The translations under genes were made by a program, and so were the position numbers. A stretch of DNA of 43,011 nucleotides from Spirochaetota bacterium (GTDB taxonomy: Bacteria > Spirochaetota > UBA4802 > UB4802), in the NCBI GenBank assembly GCA_026414805.1, contig JAOAIH010000009.1:1-43011 (forward strand). Direction: 5' to 3'. The notes under the pieces are model-generated. The model ran no database searches and was not told the DNA's origin. It was given only the letters and a program-made list of their open reading frames with translations. Positions 34,705-42,924 of this stretch are shown in pieces (the stretch's first letter is position 1; every line of letters begins with the position of its first letter).

Positions 34705-35073
34705 TTACTTAGACAATTTTTCCATTATCTTTTTTCTGTATTCATAATCAGTGACGTGTATGCCTTTTTGCTCCATAAGCATGTTGTAGCGGAGTTGTTT
34801 TGCATTGAGCTGTTTCACCAGTCCTTTCATTTCATTATCGTCGTAGCAGGCATCAATAAGCTGTTGCAATGAATAGATCTCTTTACGTAACTCCACCTCT
34901 TCGGGTAATACTCCTGCATTTTTTAATATTTTATATGCCATCCTAAGTTCAGGGGGCACATTATCCAGTTCATCTTTTGGCAATGGCTTGCCCATCCCCG
35001 GCAAGTTATCAAACTCACCTCTCTCCATCGCCTCGCGTATACGCTGTTCTGCAATTAATTCAAAAATATACAT
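34705..35073 (-). CDS. DUF1992 (DnaJC28-type) domain protein
   Basis: The 122-residue protein opens with IAEQRIREAMERGEFDNLPGMGKPLP, the hallmark of DUF1992, followed by PPELRMAYKILKNAGVLPEEVELRKEI and a helical C-terminal part. In eukaryotic DNAJC28 this domain follows a J domain in the same polypeptide. Here a J-domain gene lies just upstream on the same strand, 78 bases apart. The biochemical role of DUF1992 is not established; a link to the J protein is likely. Confidence 0.88.
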   Translation of the reverse strand: MYIFELIAEQRIREAMERGEFDNLPGMGKPLPKDELDNVPPELRMAYKILKNAGVLPEEVELRKEIYSLQQLIDACYDDNEMKGLVKQLNAKQLRYNMLMEQKGIHVTDYEYRKKIMEKLSK

Positions 35074-35151
35074 AGCAATAGTAGTATCATAACAATTGAT
35101 TGTACTTGTAGCAATAATACTAAAACACTCTGTTGTTGTAAAATATTTTTT

Positions 35152-35481
35152 TTATGTTTTATAGCCGGGTCCACCCCAATGAGGGTCAGAGCCAAATTTC
35201 CTTTTCCAGAATAGCTCAGGATCATCATCTGTAAGTTCTTCAACAAGCTTATGCTCTGTTAACGGTATTTTGTAGCTATTGCAAAAAGCAATGAGCAGCT
35301 TATAGGCTTCTGTTATTTTGCCAGTCATTTCATTGCATACTTCTTTATCGTACCCACAACGGTCAGGATGCCATTGTTGTATTAACTTTTTATAGGCATC
35401 TTTAACCTGTTGTAGGGAAGCCCTATCGCCCAACCCCAGTAGTTTTGCAGCCTGCTCAATGTCATGAAAATTAACCGGCAT
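35152..35481 (-). CDS. Small J-domain (DnaJ-like) protein
   Basis: The 109-residue product is little more than a J domain. It starts AAKLLGLGDRASLQQVKDAYKKLIQQWHPDR, with the HPD motif at residues 38-40, then ITEAYKLLIAFC for the last helix. It lacks the Gly/Phe region, zinc fingers and C-terminal substrate domain of true DnaJ. The last 30 residues contain DDPELFWKRKFGSDPHWGGPGY, a tail common in small bacterial J proteins of this type. It should stimulate a DnaK ATPase for a dedicated client, perhaps with the DUF1992 protein encoded next. Confidence 0.88.
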   Translation of the reverse strand: MPVNFHDIEQAAKLLGLGDRASLQQVKDAYKKLIQQWHPDRCGYDKEVCNEMTGKITEAYKLLIAFCNSYKIPLTEHKLVEELTDDDPELFWKRKFGSDPHWGGPGYKT

Positions 35482-35579
35482 ATATTACCACGCTATCAAA
35501 ACAGTTAAATAAATCACAATCTTTGTTCAACATACCTAAATTTATTAATTTATATATCACAACACAAAGAATAATTTAT

Positions 35580-35611
35580 AATAAAAATGGGTCAGCATAA
35601 CTCTGACCCAT
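35580..35611 (-). terminator. Intrinsic terminator of the acyl-CoA synthetase gene
   Basis: On the minus strand ATGGGTCAG (35603-35611) pairs perfectly with CTGACCCAT (35587-35595) around a 7-base loop and is directly followed by TTTTTATTATAA. It lies 25 bases after the synthetase stop. Confidence 0.9.
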
Positions 35612-35635
35612 AATACTACCTTTATTTATTATTTG

Positions 35636-37297
35636 CTAACTTTTTTCCACCAATGTATAGTATTTTTTTCTAATCTCCTTTTTATCAATTTTTCCAACAC
35701 TAGTTTTAGGGATTTCATCAACAAACTCAAAACGTTCAGGCACACCATATTTCGGGATCTTCCCTTTATCAGCAGCATTTTTCATGAATTTATAAAGTTC
35801 ATCTGATAGATTTTGATCTTTAAAATCATCTTTCAGTTTAACTACCATTAAAGGGCGCTCACCCCATTTGCTATCAGGCACACCTATTGCTGCACATTCA
35901 AAAACAGCTGGATGCTGGCTTAAGATATTCTCTAGATCCAGTGATGAAATCCATTCACCTCCTGTTTTTATTACATCCTTTATCCTATCAGTAATTTGTA
36001 GATATCCTTGTTCATCTATAACTCCAACATCACCACTGTGAAGCCATCCATTCCTCCATAATTCTTTTGTTTTTTCTGGATCTTTATAATATTCTTTTGT
36101 AAGCCAGGGAGCTCTGAAAACGACCTCTCCTGCAGTTTTCCCATCATGCGGTAGTGGAATATCATTCTGATCTACAATATCAATTGTTACAAGTAATGCA
36201 GGCAAACCTGTTTTGGTTCTATATCTAACTTGATCATCTTTATGCCATTGCATCATCTCTTTTTTCAACAATGAGAGGCAAATGAGCGGGCAGGTTTCTG
36301 ACATGCCATATCCTGTATAAATATCAATACCTAAATCCAATGCTTTTTTGCATAATGATTGTGGCAACATAGATCCACCAATGATGACCTTCCATCCGTT
36401 TAGGTTGACATTTTCTATACCAGGAGCATTTACAAGCATTTGTATGATTGTTGGTACACAATGTGAAAATGTTACCTTTTCCTTAACTATCAGTTTTAAA
36501 AGCATTGTTGGTTCGTATTTACCAGGATATACCTGTTTTACCCCTAATACTGTTGCAACATATGGAACACCCCATGCATGAACATGAAACATCGGTGTTA
36601 ACGGCATATATACATCATTTGATCTGAATCTGCCAATATTATCATAGGCACCCAGCATAGTCATCATAGAAAACGTGTGCAACACTAATTGGCGATGTGT
36701 AAAATAAACGCCTTTAGGAAGCCCTGTTGTACCAGTGGTATAAAATGTTGTTGCTTTTGTATTTTCTTCCAATTCAGGGAAATTAAAGCCTTCATTTGCA
36801 CTATAAAGTAATTCTTCGTATTCTCCAGCTATTGGGAGGTCTGTTTTTATTTTTTCATTATTATCAGAGAGTAAAATGATGTGACATTTTTTTTCTAATT
36901 GTTTTATTATAGCTTCAATTACAGGTACCATGTCTTTATTGACTAAAATAACAGATGCACCTGTGTGATTTAACGTATATACTATTTGTTCTGAAGATAA
37001 TCGGAAGTTTACGGTTTGTAATACAGCTCCCATCATAGGTATCGCAAAAAAACACTCCAGATATCTATGACTATCATAATCTAGGACTGCTACAGTATCG
37101 CCCTCTTTTACACCCAATGATGATAAAACATGTGCCAATTTGTGTATTCTTCTGTACATATCCCTATACGTATAACGCACAAGATCTCTATATACTATTT
37201 CACCTTCAGGATTATACAGCAAAGGTGCCTGTAATAATTTATCCAGTGTCAATTGGTAATCATAGTGTTGACCAGGCAAATAATGTTGATATTTCAT
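35636..37297 (-). CDS. Acyl-CoA synthetase (AMP-forming), medium/long-chain fatty-acid type
   Basis: The 553-residue adenylate-forming enzyme activates a fatty acid with ATP and CoA. Motifs seen are the P-loop TTFYTTGTTGLPKGVYFTH, YTGYGMSETCPL, GWLHSGDVGVID and the hinge region LQITDRIKDVIKTGGEWIS, with the catalytic lysine near the end in KTSVGKIDKKEIR. MPLTPMFHVHAWG and TVNFRLSSEQI are typical of the FadD-like medium-chain subgroup (AlkK-type). Substrate length cannot be fixed from sequence. ATG 37297 is chosen because AGGAGGT lies 6 bases upstream; an ATG at 37315 precedes that site. Confidence 0.93.
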   Translation of the reverse strand: MKYQHYLPGQHYDYQLTLDKLLQAPLLYNPEGEIVYRDLVRYTYRDMYRRIHKLAHVLSSLGVKEGDTVAVLDYDSHRYLECFFAIPMMGAVLQTVNFRLSSEQIVYTLNHTGASVILVNKDMVPVIEAIIKQLEKKCHIILLSDNNEKIKTDLPIAGEYEELLYSANEGFNFPELEENTKATTFYTTGTTGLPKGVYFTHRQLVLHTFSMMTMLGAYDNIGRFRSNDVYMPLTPMFHVHAWGVPYVATVLGVKQVYPGKYEPTMLLKLIVKEKVTFSHCVPTIIQMLVNAPGIENVNLNGWKVIIGGSMLPQSLCKKALDLGIDIYTGYGMSETCPLICLSLLKKEMMQWHKDDQVRYRTKTGLPALLVTIDIVDQNDIPLPHDGKTAGEVVFRAPWLTKEYYKDPEKTKELWRNGWLHSGDVGVIDEQGYLQITDRIKDVIKTGGEWISSLDLENILSQHPAVFECAAIGVPDSKWGERPLMVVKLKDDFKDQNLSDELYKFMKNAADKGKIPKYGVPERFEFVDEIPKTSVGKIDKKEIRKKYYTLVEKS

Positions 37298-37310
37298 TTT
37301 AATACCTCCT

Positions 37311-37345
37311 AGCATATCACAATAATTTTATAAATAAGATATGCT
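37311..37345 (-). promoter_or_regulatory. Inverted repeat next to the synthetase ribosome site
   Basis: AGCATATC (37311-37318) and GATATGCT (37338-37345) are perfect 8-base inverted arms with 19 bases between. The proximal arm directly abuts the AGGAGGT ribosome site, so a hairpin in the leader could limit ribosome access; alternatively it is an operator for a fatty-acid-responsive repressor. Confidence 0.4.
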
Positions 37346-37398
37346 TAAGAAGTAATATTGCAATACCGGTAAAATGTAAAAATATGTAAGGATATATA

Positions 37399-38073
37399 TT
37401 ATTTTTCAGTAGGTTTTTTACCTAAAGAAGAAGGGTCTTCCATCCATTTAGTTGCATAATATACAAGCTGTACTGCATTTTCAAGTTGTAATTTTTCTTT
37501 AATTCTTTCTTTATAGGTCCCAACAGTTTTAGTGCTTATATGAAGCGCTTGAGCTATCTCTTTTGTTGTGAAACCCTTACCGATTAACTCCAAAACAGCT
37601 ATTTCTTTTTCTGTAAGTATTTCCAATGGAGATACTTCATTTGTTTTCTTTACAATTTTAAAGACAATGTCTTTTACAACTGATGGACTCACATATACTT
37701 CCCCTCTTGAAATCACCCTTAACGCCTTTATTATGGATTCTGATGTTTCACTTTTCATAATATAACCATACGCACCAGCCTGTAATGCTCTCTGTGCATA
37801 TATTCTTTCATCATGCATTGATACTACTAACGATTTCACCTTAGGAAAATGTTTTGAAATATCGTGTATTAACAATAATCCATTGCCATCCTTCAATGTA
37901 ATATCTATTATTGCTATATCCGGTAAAGTCTTCTTGATTAAATCAAAACCTGTAACAACATCATGAGCTTCACCAATGACTTTCATGTCCTTTTCTTGAT
38001 TAATAATTTTCTGTAATCCCATACAGAATACCGGATGATCATCAACTATTACTACGTTTATATTTTTATGCAT
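37399..38073 (-). CDS. NarL/LuxR-type response regulator
   Basis: The 224-residue protein has a receiver (1-120: VIVDDHPVF, phospho-acceptor Asp57 in AIIDITLKDGNG, Ser in VVSMHD, Lys in YIMKSE). A LuxR-type HTH follows (about 150-210: LTEKEIAVLELIGKGFTTKEIAQAL, ISTKTVGTYKERIKEKL). It controls transcription when phosphorylated. Its partner is the PAS kinase encoded directly upstream, with start and stop overlapping by one base (TAATG). It is closely similar along its whole length to the C-terminal REC-HTH part of the large fusion at 28455-31307. Confidence 0.94.
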   Translation of the reverse strand: MHKNINVVIVDDHPVFCMGLQKIINQEKDMKVIGEAHDVVTGFDLIKKTLPDIAIIDITLKDGNGLLLIHDISKHFPKVKSLVVSMHDERIYAQRALQAGAYGYIMKSETSESIIKALRVISRGEVYVSPSVVKDIVFKIVKKTNEVSPLEILTEKEIAVLELIGKGFTTKEIAQALHISTKTVGTYKERIKEKLQLENAVQLVYYATKWMEDPSSLGKKPTEK

Positions 38074-39818
38074 TAATTATCACCATTTTTTAACTTTATT
38101 TCAATCCGGGTACCCCTATTAATAGCACTTTCTATACATAATGTAGCTGCAATAGATGATGCACGGTGTTTCATGATTTTCAATCCCATCCCGTCTACTG
38201 TTGCCACATCAAACCCTTTTCCATTATCTTGAATAATGACAGATACATTTTCAATATCAGCATTTATCATTACTGTTATTAACTGTGCCATGCTGTGCTT
38301 TACTGCATTATGCACTCCACCCTGAACAATATAGTATATCTGACTCAATACTGTAGGATCGTTAATATTTATAATTCCATTTTGTTCAAAGTGACATTGA
38401 ATTCCATATATTTTTTGTATTGCATTACACATTTCTTCAAGTAACACCGGCAACCCCTGATTAGAAATAAAATATGCGGGACTTAATCCTTTAGACAGTT
38501 GTCGTACTTTAACAATGGCCAATGATAGTAGTCTGCGTATATCATCTAGATCTTGCATGGTATTTTTAGTTTTCTTTTGTAACTGCTGACTTAAAGCTTT
38601 TACCATCACTTCAATTCCAATTAAATGTGGTATGATATCATCATGTAAATCCTGTCCAATGCTTTTACGCTCATTTTCACTTATGGAAATTAACTCTTTC
38701 TCTAACATTCTTTTTTCAGTGATGTCGGTTAGTGACAGTATTACCATGCGTTTATTATGAATTATTATTAACTCGGCAGAAAGTATTGCTATGCGCTCAC
38801 CACCATTATAATTTAATTGTATTTCATAATCATTTATTTTTCCTAACTTGAGTAATTTCTTATAAAGTTTACGGATATCCGACTTTTTCACTAATCCCAG
38901 TTCAAACAATAATACTTTTTTGTTAATATTCTCAATATGTGCCATAGTTCTGAATAACTTATTAGCTTTGACAATTTCACCAGTATCCATATCTACCAAT
39001 GTCAGCGCCACCGGTGTTGCGTCAAAAACTGCCGCAAATAACTCTTCTGAACGCTTTAATACAAGTTCCCATTCCTTGCGATCTGTTATATCAGTGACTA
39101 CAGCAAAGCTGCCCGCAAATGAATTATTAGAATCAAATATTATCCTTGGTGACACAATTGTATAGGCAACCAGGCCATCCTTTTTCTTCCATGCAAGCTC
39201 ATACGTCTGTTGAATGCCAATCCTTCTTTTTTCCATTTGCGTTGTGAAATATGTGAGATAATCAGTGCAGATGAATTCTTCTATTGGTCTGCCAACTATC
39301 TCACTTCGATCATAGCCAATAATTTCACAAAAACGATTATTAACATACTCAATTGTAAAATTTTCATTTTGAACTAGCAAACCATCATTCATTGTTTCAA
39401 TAAGCATTCTATATTTTTCCTCACTTTTGCGCAATGCTTCTCTTGTCTCAACCAATGAAGTGATGTCAGTTAATGATGCCACACTTAGCATAGTTTGTGG
39501 TATCATATCTATAGTAAGATAAATATAACGAATTTTGCCATCCTTTGTGAAAATCCTGAATTCATAATTTTTTGGAGCAGCATCTGGATTTTGCCGTCGC
39601 AGATAATGGTACCTTTTCATTCTTTCCACATCATCAGGATGTATGAATTCTGTCCAGCTTCGCTTACCCTCAATTTCACTTTTTTTATATCCTAACATTG
39701 ATAAAAATTTATTATTAACTTTCACAATAGTAGTATCTTCATCAATGAGAATTGTACCTGTTCCAGTATTTTCAAAAATTGTTAGATATTGATCATATAA
39801 ATATTGCTTTATATCCAT
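38073..39818 (-). CDS. Soluble PAS-PAS-PAS histidine kinase (NarX-type HisKA_3)
   Basis: The 581-residue protein has three PAS domains (about 1-120, 130-250 and 255-365), with GTILIDEDTTIVKVNNKFLSMLGY and similar starts. HisKA_3 follows (SENERKSIGQDLHDDIIPHLIGI, His in DLHDD) and a HATPase domain (GGVHNAVKHSMA, DNGKGF, DGMGLKIMKHRA). No transmembrane helix is present, so it senses a cytoplasmic cue such as redox state, a ligand or cofactor; no heme- or flavin-binding residue can be proven. GGAGG lies 11 bases before ATG 39818. It shares a transcript with the NarL-type regulator. Confidence 0.93.
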   Translation of the reverse strand: MDIKQYLYDQYLTIFENTGTGTILIDEDTTIVKVNNKFLSMLGYKKSEIEGKRSWTEFIHPDDVERMKRYHYLRRQNPDAAPKNYEFRIFTKDGKIRYIYLTIDMIPQTMLSVASLTDITSLVETREALRKSEEKYRMLIETMNDGLLVQNENFTIEYVNNRFCEIIGYDRSEIVGRPIEEFICTDYLTYFTTQMEKRRIGIQQTYELAWKKKDGLVAYTIVSPRIIFDSNNSFAGSFAVVTDITDRKEWELVLKRSEELFAAVFDATPVALTLVDMDTGEIVKANKLFRTMAHIENINKKVLLFELGLVKKSDIRKLYKKLLKLGKINDYEIQLNYNGGERIAILSAELIIIHNKRMVILSLTDITEKRMLEKELISISENERKSIGQDLHDDIIPHLIGIEVMVKALSQQLQKKTKNTMQDLDDIRRLLSLAIVKVRQLSKGLSPAYFISNQGLPVLLEEMCNAIQKIYGIQCHFEQNGIININDPTVLSQIYYIVQGGVHNAVKHSMAQLITVMINADIENVSVIIQDNGKGFDVATVDGMGLKIMKHRASSIAATLCIESAINRGTRIEIKLKNGDN

Positions 39819-39834
39819 TCAATGAATAGCCTCC

Positions 39835-39864
39835 AACCAATTGTAATAGTATTGGTTATACCAA
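39835..39864. promoter_or_regulatory. Three alternating half-sites upstream of the PAS kinase gene
   Basis: The motif ACCAA(T) occurs three times in alternating orientation. AACCAAT (39835-39841) and ATTGGTT (39851-39857) form a 7-base dyad; TTGGT with ACCAA (39853-39857 and 39860-39864) forms a second palindrome around TAT or similar. The array lies 15-45 bases upstream of the kinase start in the divergent gap, suggesting a regulator-binding site, perhaps for autoregulation. Confidence 0.4.
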
Positions 39865-39968
39865 CAATGTCAATGACTATTAATGTTTCTATAGTTAAGG
39901 CAAATTAATAGTAATTTCATTAATATTAACTATCGATATTTATATATAAGGTGAAAAGGTATAAAACA

Positions 39969-41777
39969 ATGAAATACGTTAAATATATAATTTTCATTTT
40001 ACTTTTAGCAGTAAATGGTTTTGCTCAAACCTACTGGCAACGGTATGCTGATGCGCTTGCAAAAGAACAAAAACAATGTAAAACACTCCCCTACATTTTG
40101 CCTTTTGTTCTTGAGTATTTCAACATTCGCATTGCAATGGCACAGGAGCTATCATATAACGATGATGCTACAGCTAAAAATACAAATAGCAGCAAAGATT
40201 ATCTAAAAAATTCTTTTAATAAGGCGCTGTCGCTATGCTTTGATACAAATGCTATCGCAAATACAAAACAACAGGTAATTGCTCAACTCCAAATCGACGA
40301 CACGTTGTATAATAAAAATGATTTTGTTATTATACACACTGAATGTGTACTTTCATCATTTTTCAAAAGTATTGGCGCGTTGTTATCTGGCAATCAAAGT
40401 GATACCGTCCAGAGTAACACAAATGATACAGATGACTTAAATCCTACTATTAACAACTTTGCCCAAAGCATTCGTTTCCAGGAGCTCAGCACAAAAGCCC
40501 AATACCAGAAACAACAATCCGAATATATTAGTGCAATTATTTCACTATGCCCTACAGCAGAGTACAGTGAAACACAATTACGAAAAAACGCAAAACTCAT
40601 TGTGCAGCTATTATCACATATAGAAGATGCATTACAGAGTGTTCCTGAATACACAGCTCCATACAATAAAACTGAGGGAATACCTTATCAGATTTCTATT
40701 CCACCACAAATAGACTGCGCCAAGGTATTAGCACAAATACAAAGTAAAAGGGAGGCGATAGTTACTGAACAAAAAAGCTCCATGATTCAGGATATTGAAA
40801 CAATTGCACTGTCACACATAACCCCAATACAAAACCAGATTGACGAACAAAAGAAATTGCTGGCAATAATGAAAAGCACGGATGGAATTACTGTTGAAAA
40901 TGAGGACGCTTTTATCAATTTTATCAGCCAATTTGAAAAGCAATCGCGCATTCTTCTGGACTATGCAAAAGCCACAACACTTTACTGCAAGCTTATGCTT
41001 TGCAATGAGCCAGCAATTAATTTTTCAAGCCGTTATGAGCATATTCTACATTTAGCAACTCAAATACAAAAACTTGTGCAACTGTCTGGCGACAGCTCAA
41101 AAGAAATAATCCCTGATTGCATGCAAGTTTTTGAAGTACTTAAAGTGTTTGCATATATTGACGCTTCAAAAGAAAGTGGTGAACTTACATCAATCATGCA
41201 AACGTTGCATTCAATTAAGAATGATATACGTGCAATGGGTAGCACAAAAAAAGATGATAGTCTCAATCCTATTGTGTGCAACCATGAAATTTCTAAAAAT
41301 GTGGAAACGCTAGAAAAAGGTATTGCACTTTTTAATGAACAGCAATACGCAAAACATGCGCTTGATCGATATGCGCTCACACTTACAAAAGCTATTGACC
41401 TGGCTCAAAGCGGTTTACGTGATGATACGTTAACGCACATTACTACCATGGAATCAGTAATACCTGTAGTTGATAATTTTGATGTTCAACATATTACAAG
41501 TGAATACACTAGCCAGCAGTATTTGCTGCGCAAATTACGCAGTGACAGTGCATCTGTTATGCAGCGTATAGAAGTTTACAAGAAGAAAGGTATATCAATA
41601 AACGATTATGAGAAGGCAAAAGAACTTTTTGAAAAAATAAAATCGCTGCAACCATTATATACAGTGACCGTGGGAAAATATAAAATGAACCAGAACAATA
41701 TAATTATTGTTGATAGGCAGTGTGCTGCATTACTCAAAAGGATGCTTAAAAATAACAAGGTTGCTGGTAAAATATAA
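39969..41777 (+). CDS. Unknown secreted or periplasmic helical protein
   Basis: From ATG 39969 the protein is 602 residues and has a clear Sec signal peptide (KYVKYIIFILLLAVNGFA, cut before QTYW). The rest is not recognised: mostly helical, rich in Gln, Thr and Asn, with regularly spaced cysteines in short contexts and no transmembrane segment. Parts such as EKQSRILLDYAKATTLYCKLML and EKGIALFNEQQYAKHALDRYALTLTKAIDLA resemble TPR-like or coiled helical pairs. A GTG in the same frame at 39951 is possible, but the ATG gives the usual short basic n-region. The mnmA gene follows after 76 bases, so read-through is possible. Function unknown. Confidence 0.7.
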   Translation: MKYVKYIIFILLLAVNGFAQTYWQRYADALAKEQKQCKTLPYILPFVLEYFNIRIAMAQELSYNDDATAKNTNSSKDYLKNSFNKALSLCFDTNAIANTKQQVIAQLQIDDTLYNKNDFVIIHTECVLSSFFKSIGALLSGNQSDTVQSNTNDTDDLNPTINNFAQSIRFQELSTKAQYQKQQSEYISAIISLCPTAEYSETQLRKNAKLIVQLLSHIEDALQSVPEYTAPYNKTEGIPYQISIPPQIDCAKVLAQIQSKREAIVTEQKSSMIQDIETIALSHITPIQNQIDEQKKLLAIMKSTDGITVENEDAFINFISQFEKQSRILLDYAKATTLYCKLMLCNEPAINFSSRYEHILHLATQIQKLVQLSGDSSKEIIPDCMQVFEVLKVFAYIDASKESGELTSIMQTLHSIKNDIRAMGSTKKDDSLNPIVCNHEISKNVETLEKGIALFNEQQYAKHALDRYALTLTKAIDLAQSGLRDDTLTHITTMESVIPVVDNFDVQHITSEYTSQQYLLRKLRSDSASVMQRIEVYKKKGISINDYEKAKELFEKIKSLQPLYTVTVGKYKMNQNNIIIVDRQCAALLKRMLKNNKVAGKI

Positions 41778-41853
41778 AAAAATTTTTTCTACTGCTCAAT
41801 TGCAGGTATATTTACTATACATTCCTTTTTAACTATACTATTCAAGGTAAACA

Positions 41854-42924
41854 ATGAAAATAGCAGTTGCCATGAGTGGCGGCGTTGATTCTTCCACAGC
41901 CGCTGCATTACTAGTTAAAAAAGGGCATCAGGTTATTGGTCTTACAGCTAAAATTTTACTGTGTGCTGAGATGGATGGGTGCCAGCCACGCTATGATGTG
42001 TGCTGCAGCCCTGAAAGCATTCATGATGCCGCAAAAGTGGCAAAACATTTACATATACCACACTACATTGTGAATGTTGAAGACGAATTTTCACAACGCG
42101 TTATTGAGCCATTTTGCCGGGAATACATCAAAGGCCGCACACCAAGCCCATGTATCAACTGTAATACTTATATTAAATTTCCAAAGCTTTTAGAAATTGC
42201 AAAGGAACTTGGATGTGATGTATTAGCAACTGGGCATTATGCTTCTTTGCACAAAAATAGCAGGTTCTACATCACACGGGGTGTTGACAGTGATAAGGAC
42301 CAATCATACTTTTTGTTTAATCTTTCACAGGATATTCTATCACAGCTCATTCTTCCATTAGGCAGTTATACCAAACACGAAATTAGAAAAATGGCACAAG
42401 AGATGAAGCTTCCAACAGCACACCGCCCTGAAAGCCAGGAAGTATGCTTTGTGCAAGATAATGACTATCCACGTTTTATTGAACAACGTTTGGGGTATAC
42501 CCCTCTAAAAGGAGATATCGTGACAATTGACGGCAGAGTCATTGGCACACATAATGGCATTCACCGCTATACAATTGGCCAACGCCGAGGGCTTGGCATT
42601 GCATGGGAACACCCTTTATATGTTGTAGCTATTGATGCAGTAAACAATCGCATAATTGTAGGGAACAAAGCCCAGCTATTGGCAAAAGGGCTTGTTGCTA
42701 CACAGATAAACTTTATGAAAGTAACATTTGCCAATAATACTCCTGTATGGATTAAAACCCGTTCCACTCAAAAACCTTTCAAAGCATTGGCCACGTATGA
42801 AAATAATGCACTTACTGTAACTTTTGAATCACCACAGGCAAGCATAACACCGGGGCAGGCAGTTGTTTGCTATGATGATACCGGTGCAATTTGTTTTGGT
42901 GGATGGATTGAGAGAGGTCTATAA
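41854..42924 (+). CDS. mnmA: tRNA-specific 2-thiouridylase MnmA
   Basis: The 356-residue enzyme makes 2-thiouridine at U34 of tRNAs for Lys, Glu and Gln. Motifs seen are the PP-loop SGGVDSSTAAALL, TPSPCINCNTYIKFP (Cys100 and Cys103), ATGHYA, DQSYFLF and the second catalytic cysteine Cys198 in ESQEVCFV. HRYTIGQRRGLGIAW and a C-terminal beta domain follow. Length is normal. Compared with the E. coli DxxC arrangement, it has CxxC plus a distant Cys, the three-cysteine pattern associated with [4Fe-4S]-type thiolases. AAGG lies 7 bases before the ATG. An unusual Cys-rich patch (Cys37, 43, 50, 51) sits in an N-terminal insertion. Confidence 0.97.
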   Translation: MKIAVAMSGGVDSSTAAALLVKKGHQVIGLTAKILLCAEMDGCQPRYDVCCSPESIHDAAKVAKHLHIPHYIVNVEDEFSQRVIEPFCREYIKGRTPSPCINCNTYIKFPKLLEIAKELGCDVLATGHYASLHKNSRFYITRGVDSDKDQSYFLFNLSQDILSQLILPLGSYTKHEIRKMAQEMKLPTAHRPESQEVCFVQDNDYPRFIEQRLGYTPLKGDIVTIDGRVIGTHNGIHRYTIGQRRGLGIAWEHPLYVVAIDAVNNRIIVGNKAQLLAKGLVATQINFMKVTFANNTPVWIKTRSTQKPFKALATYENNALTVTFESPQASITPGQAVVCYDDTGAICFGGWIERGL

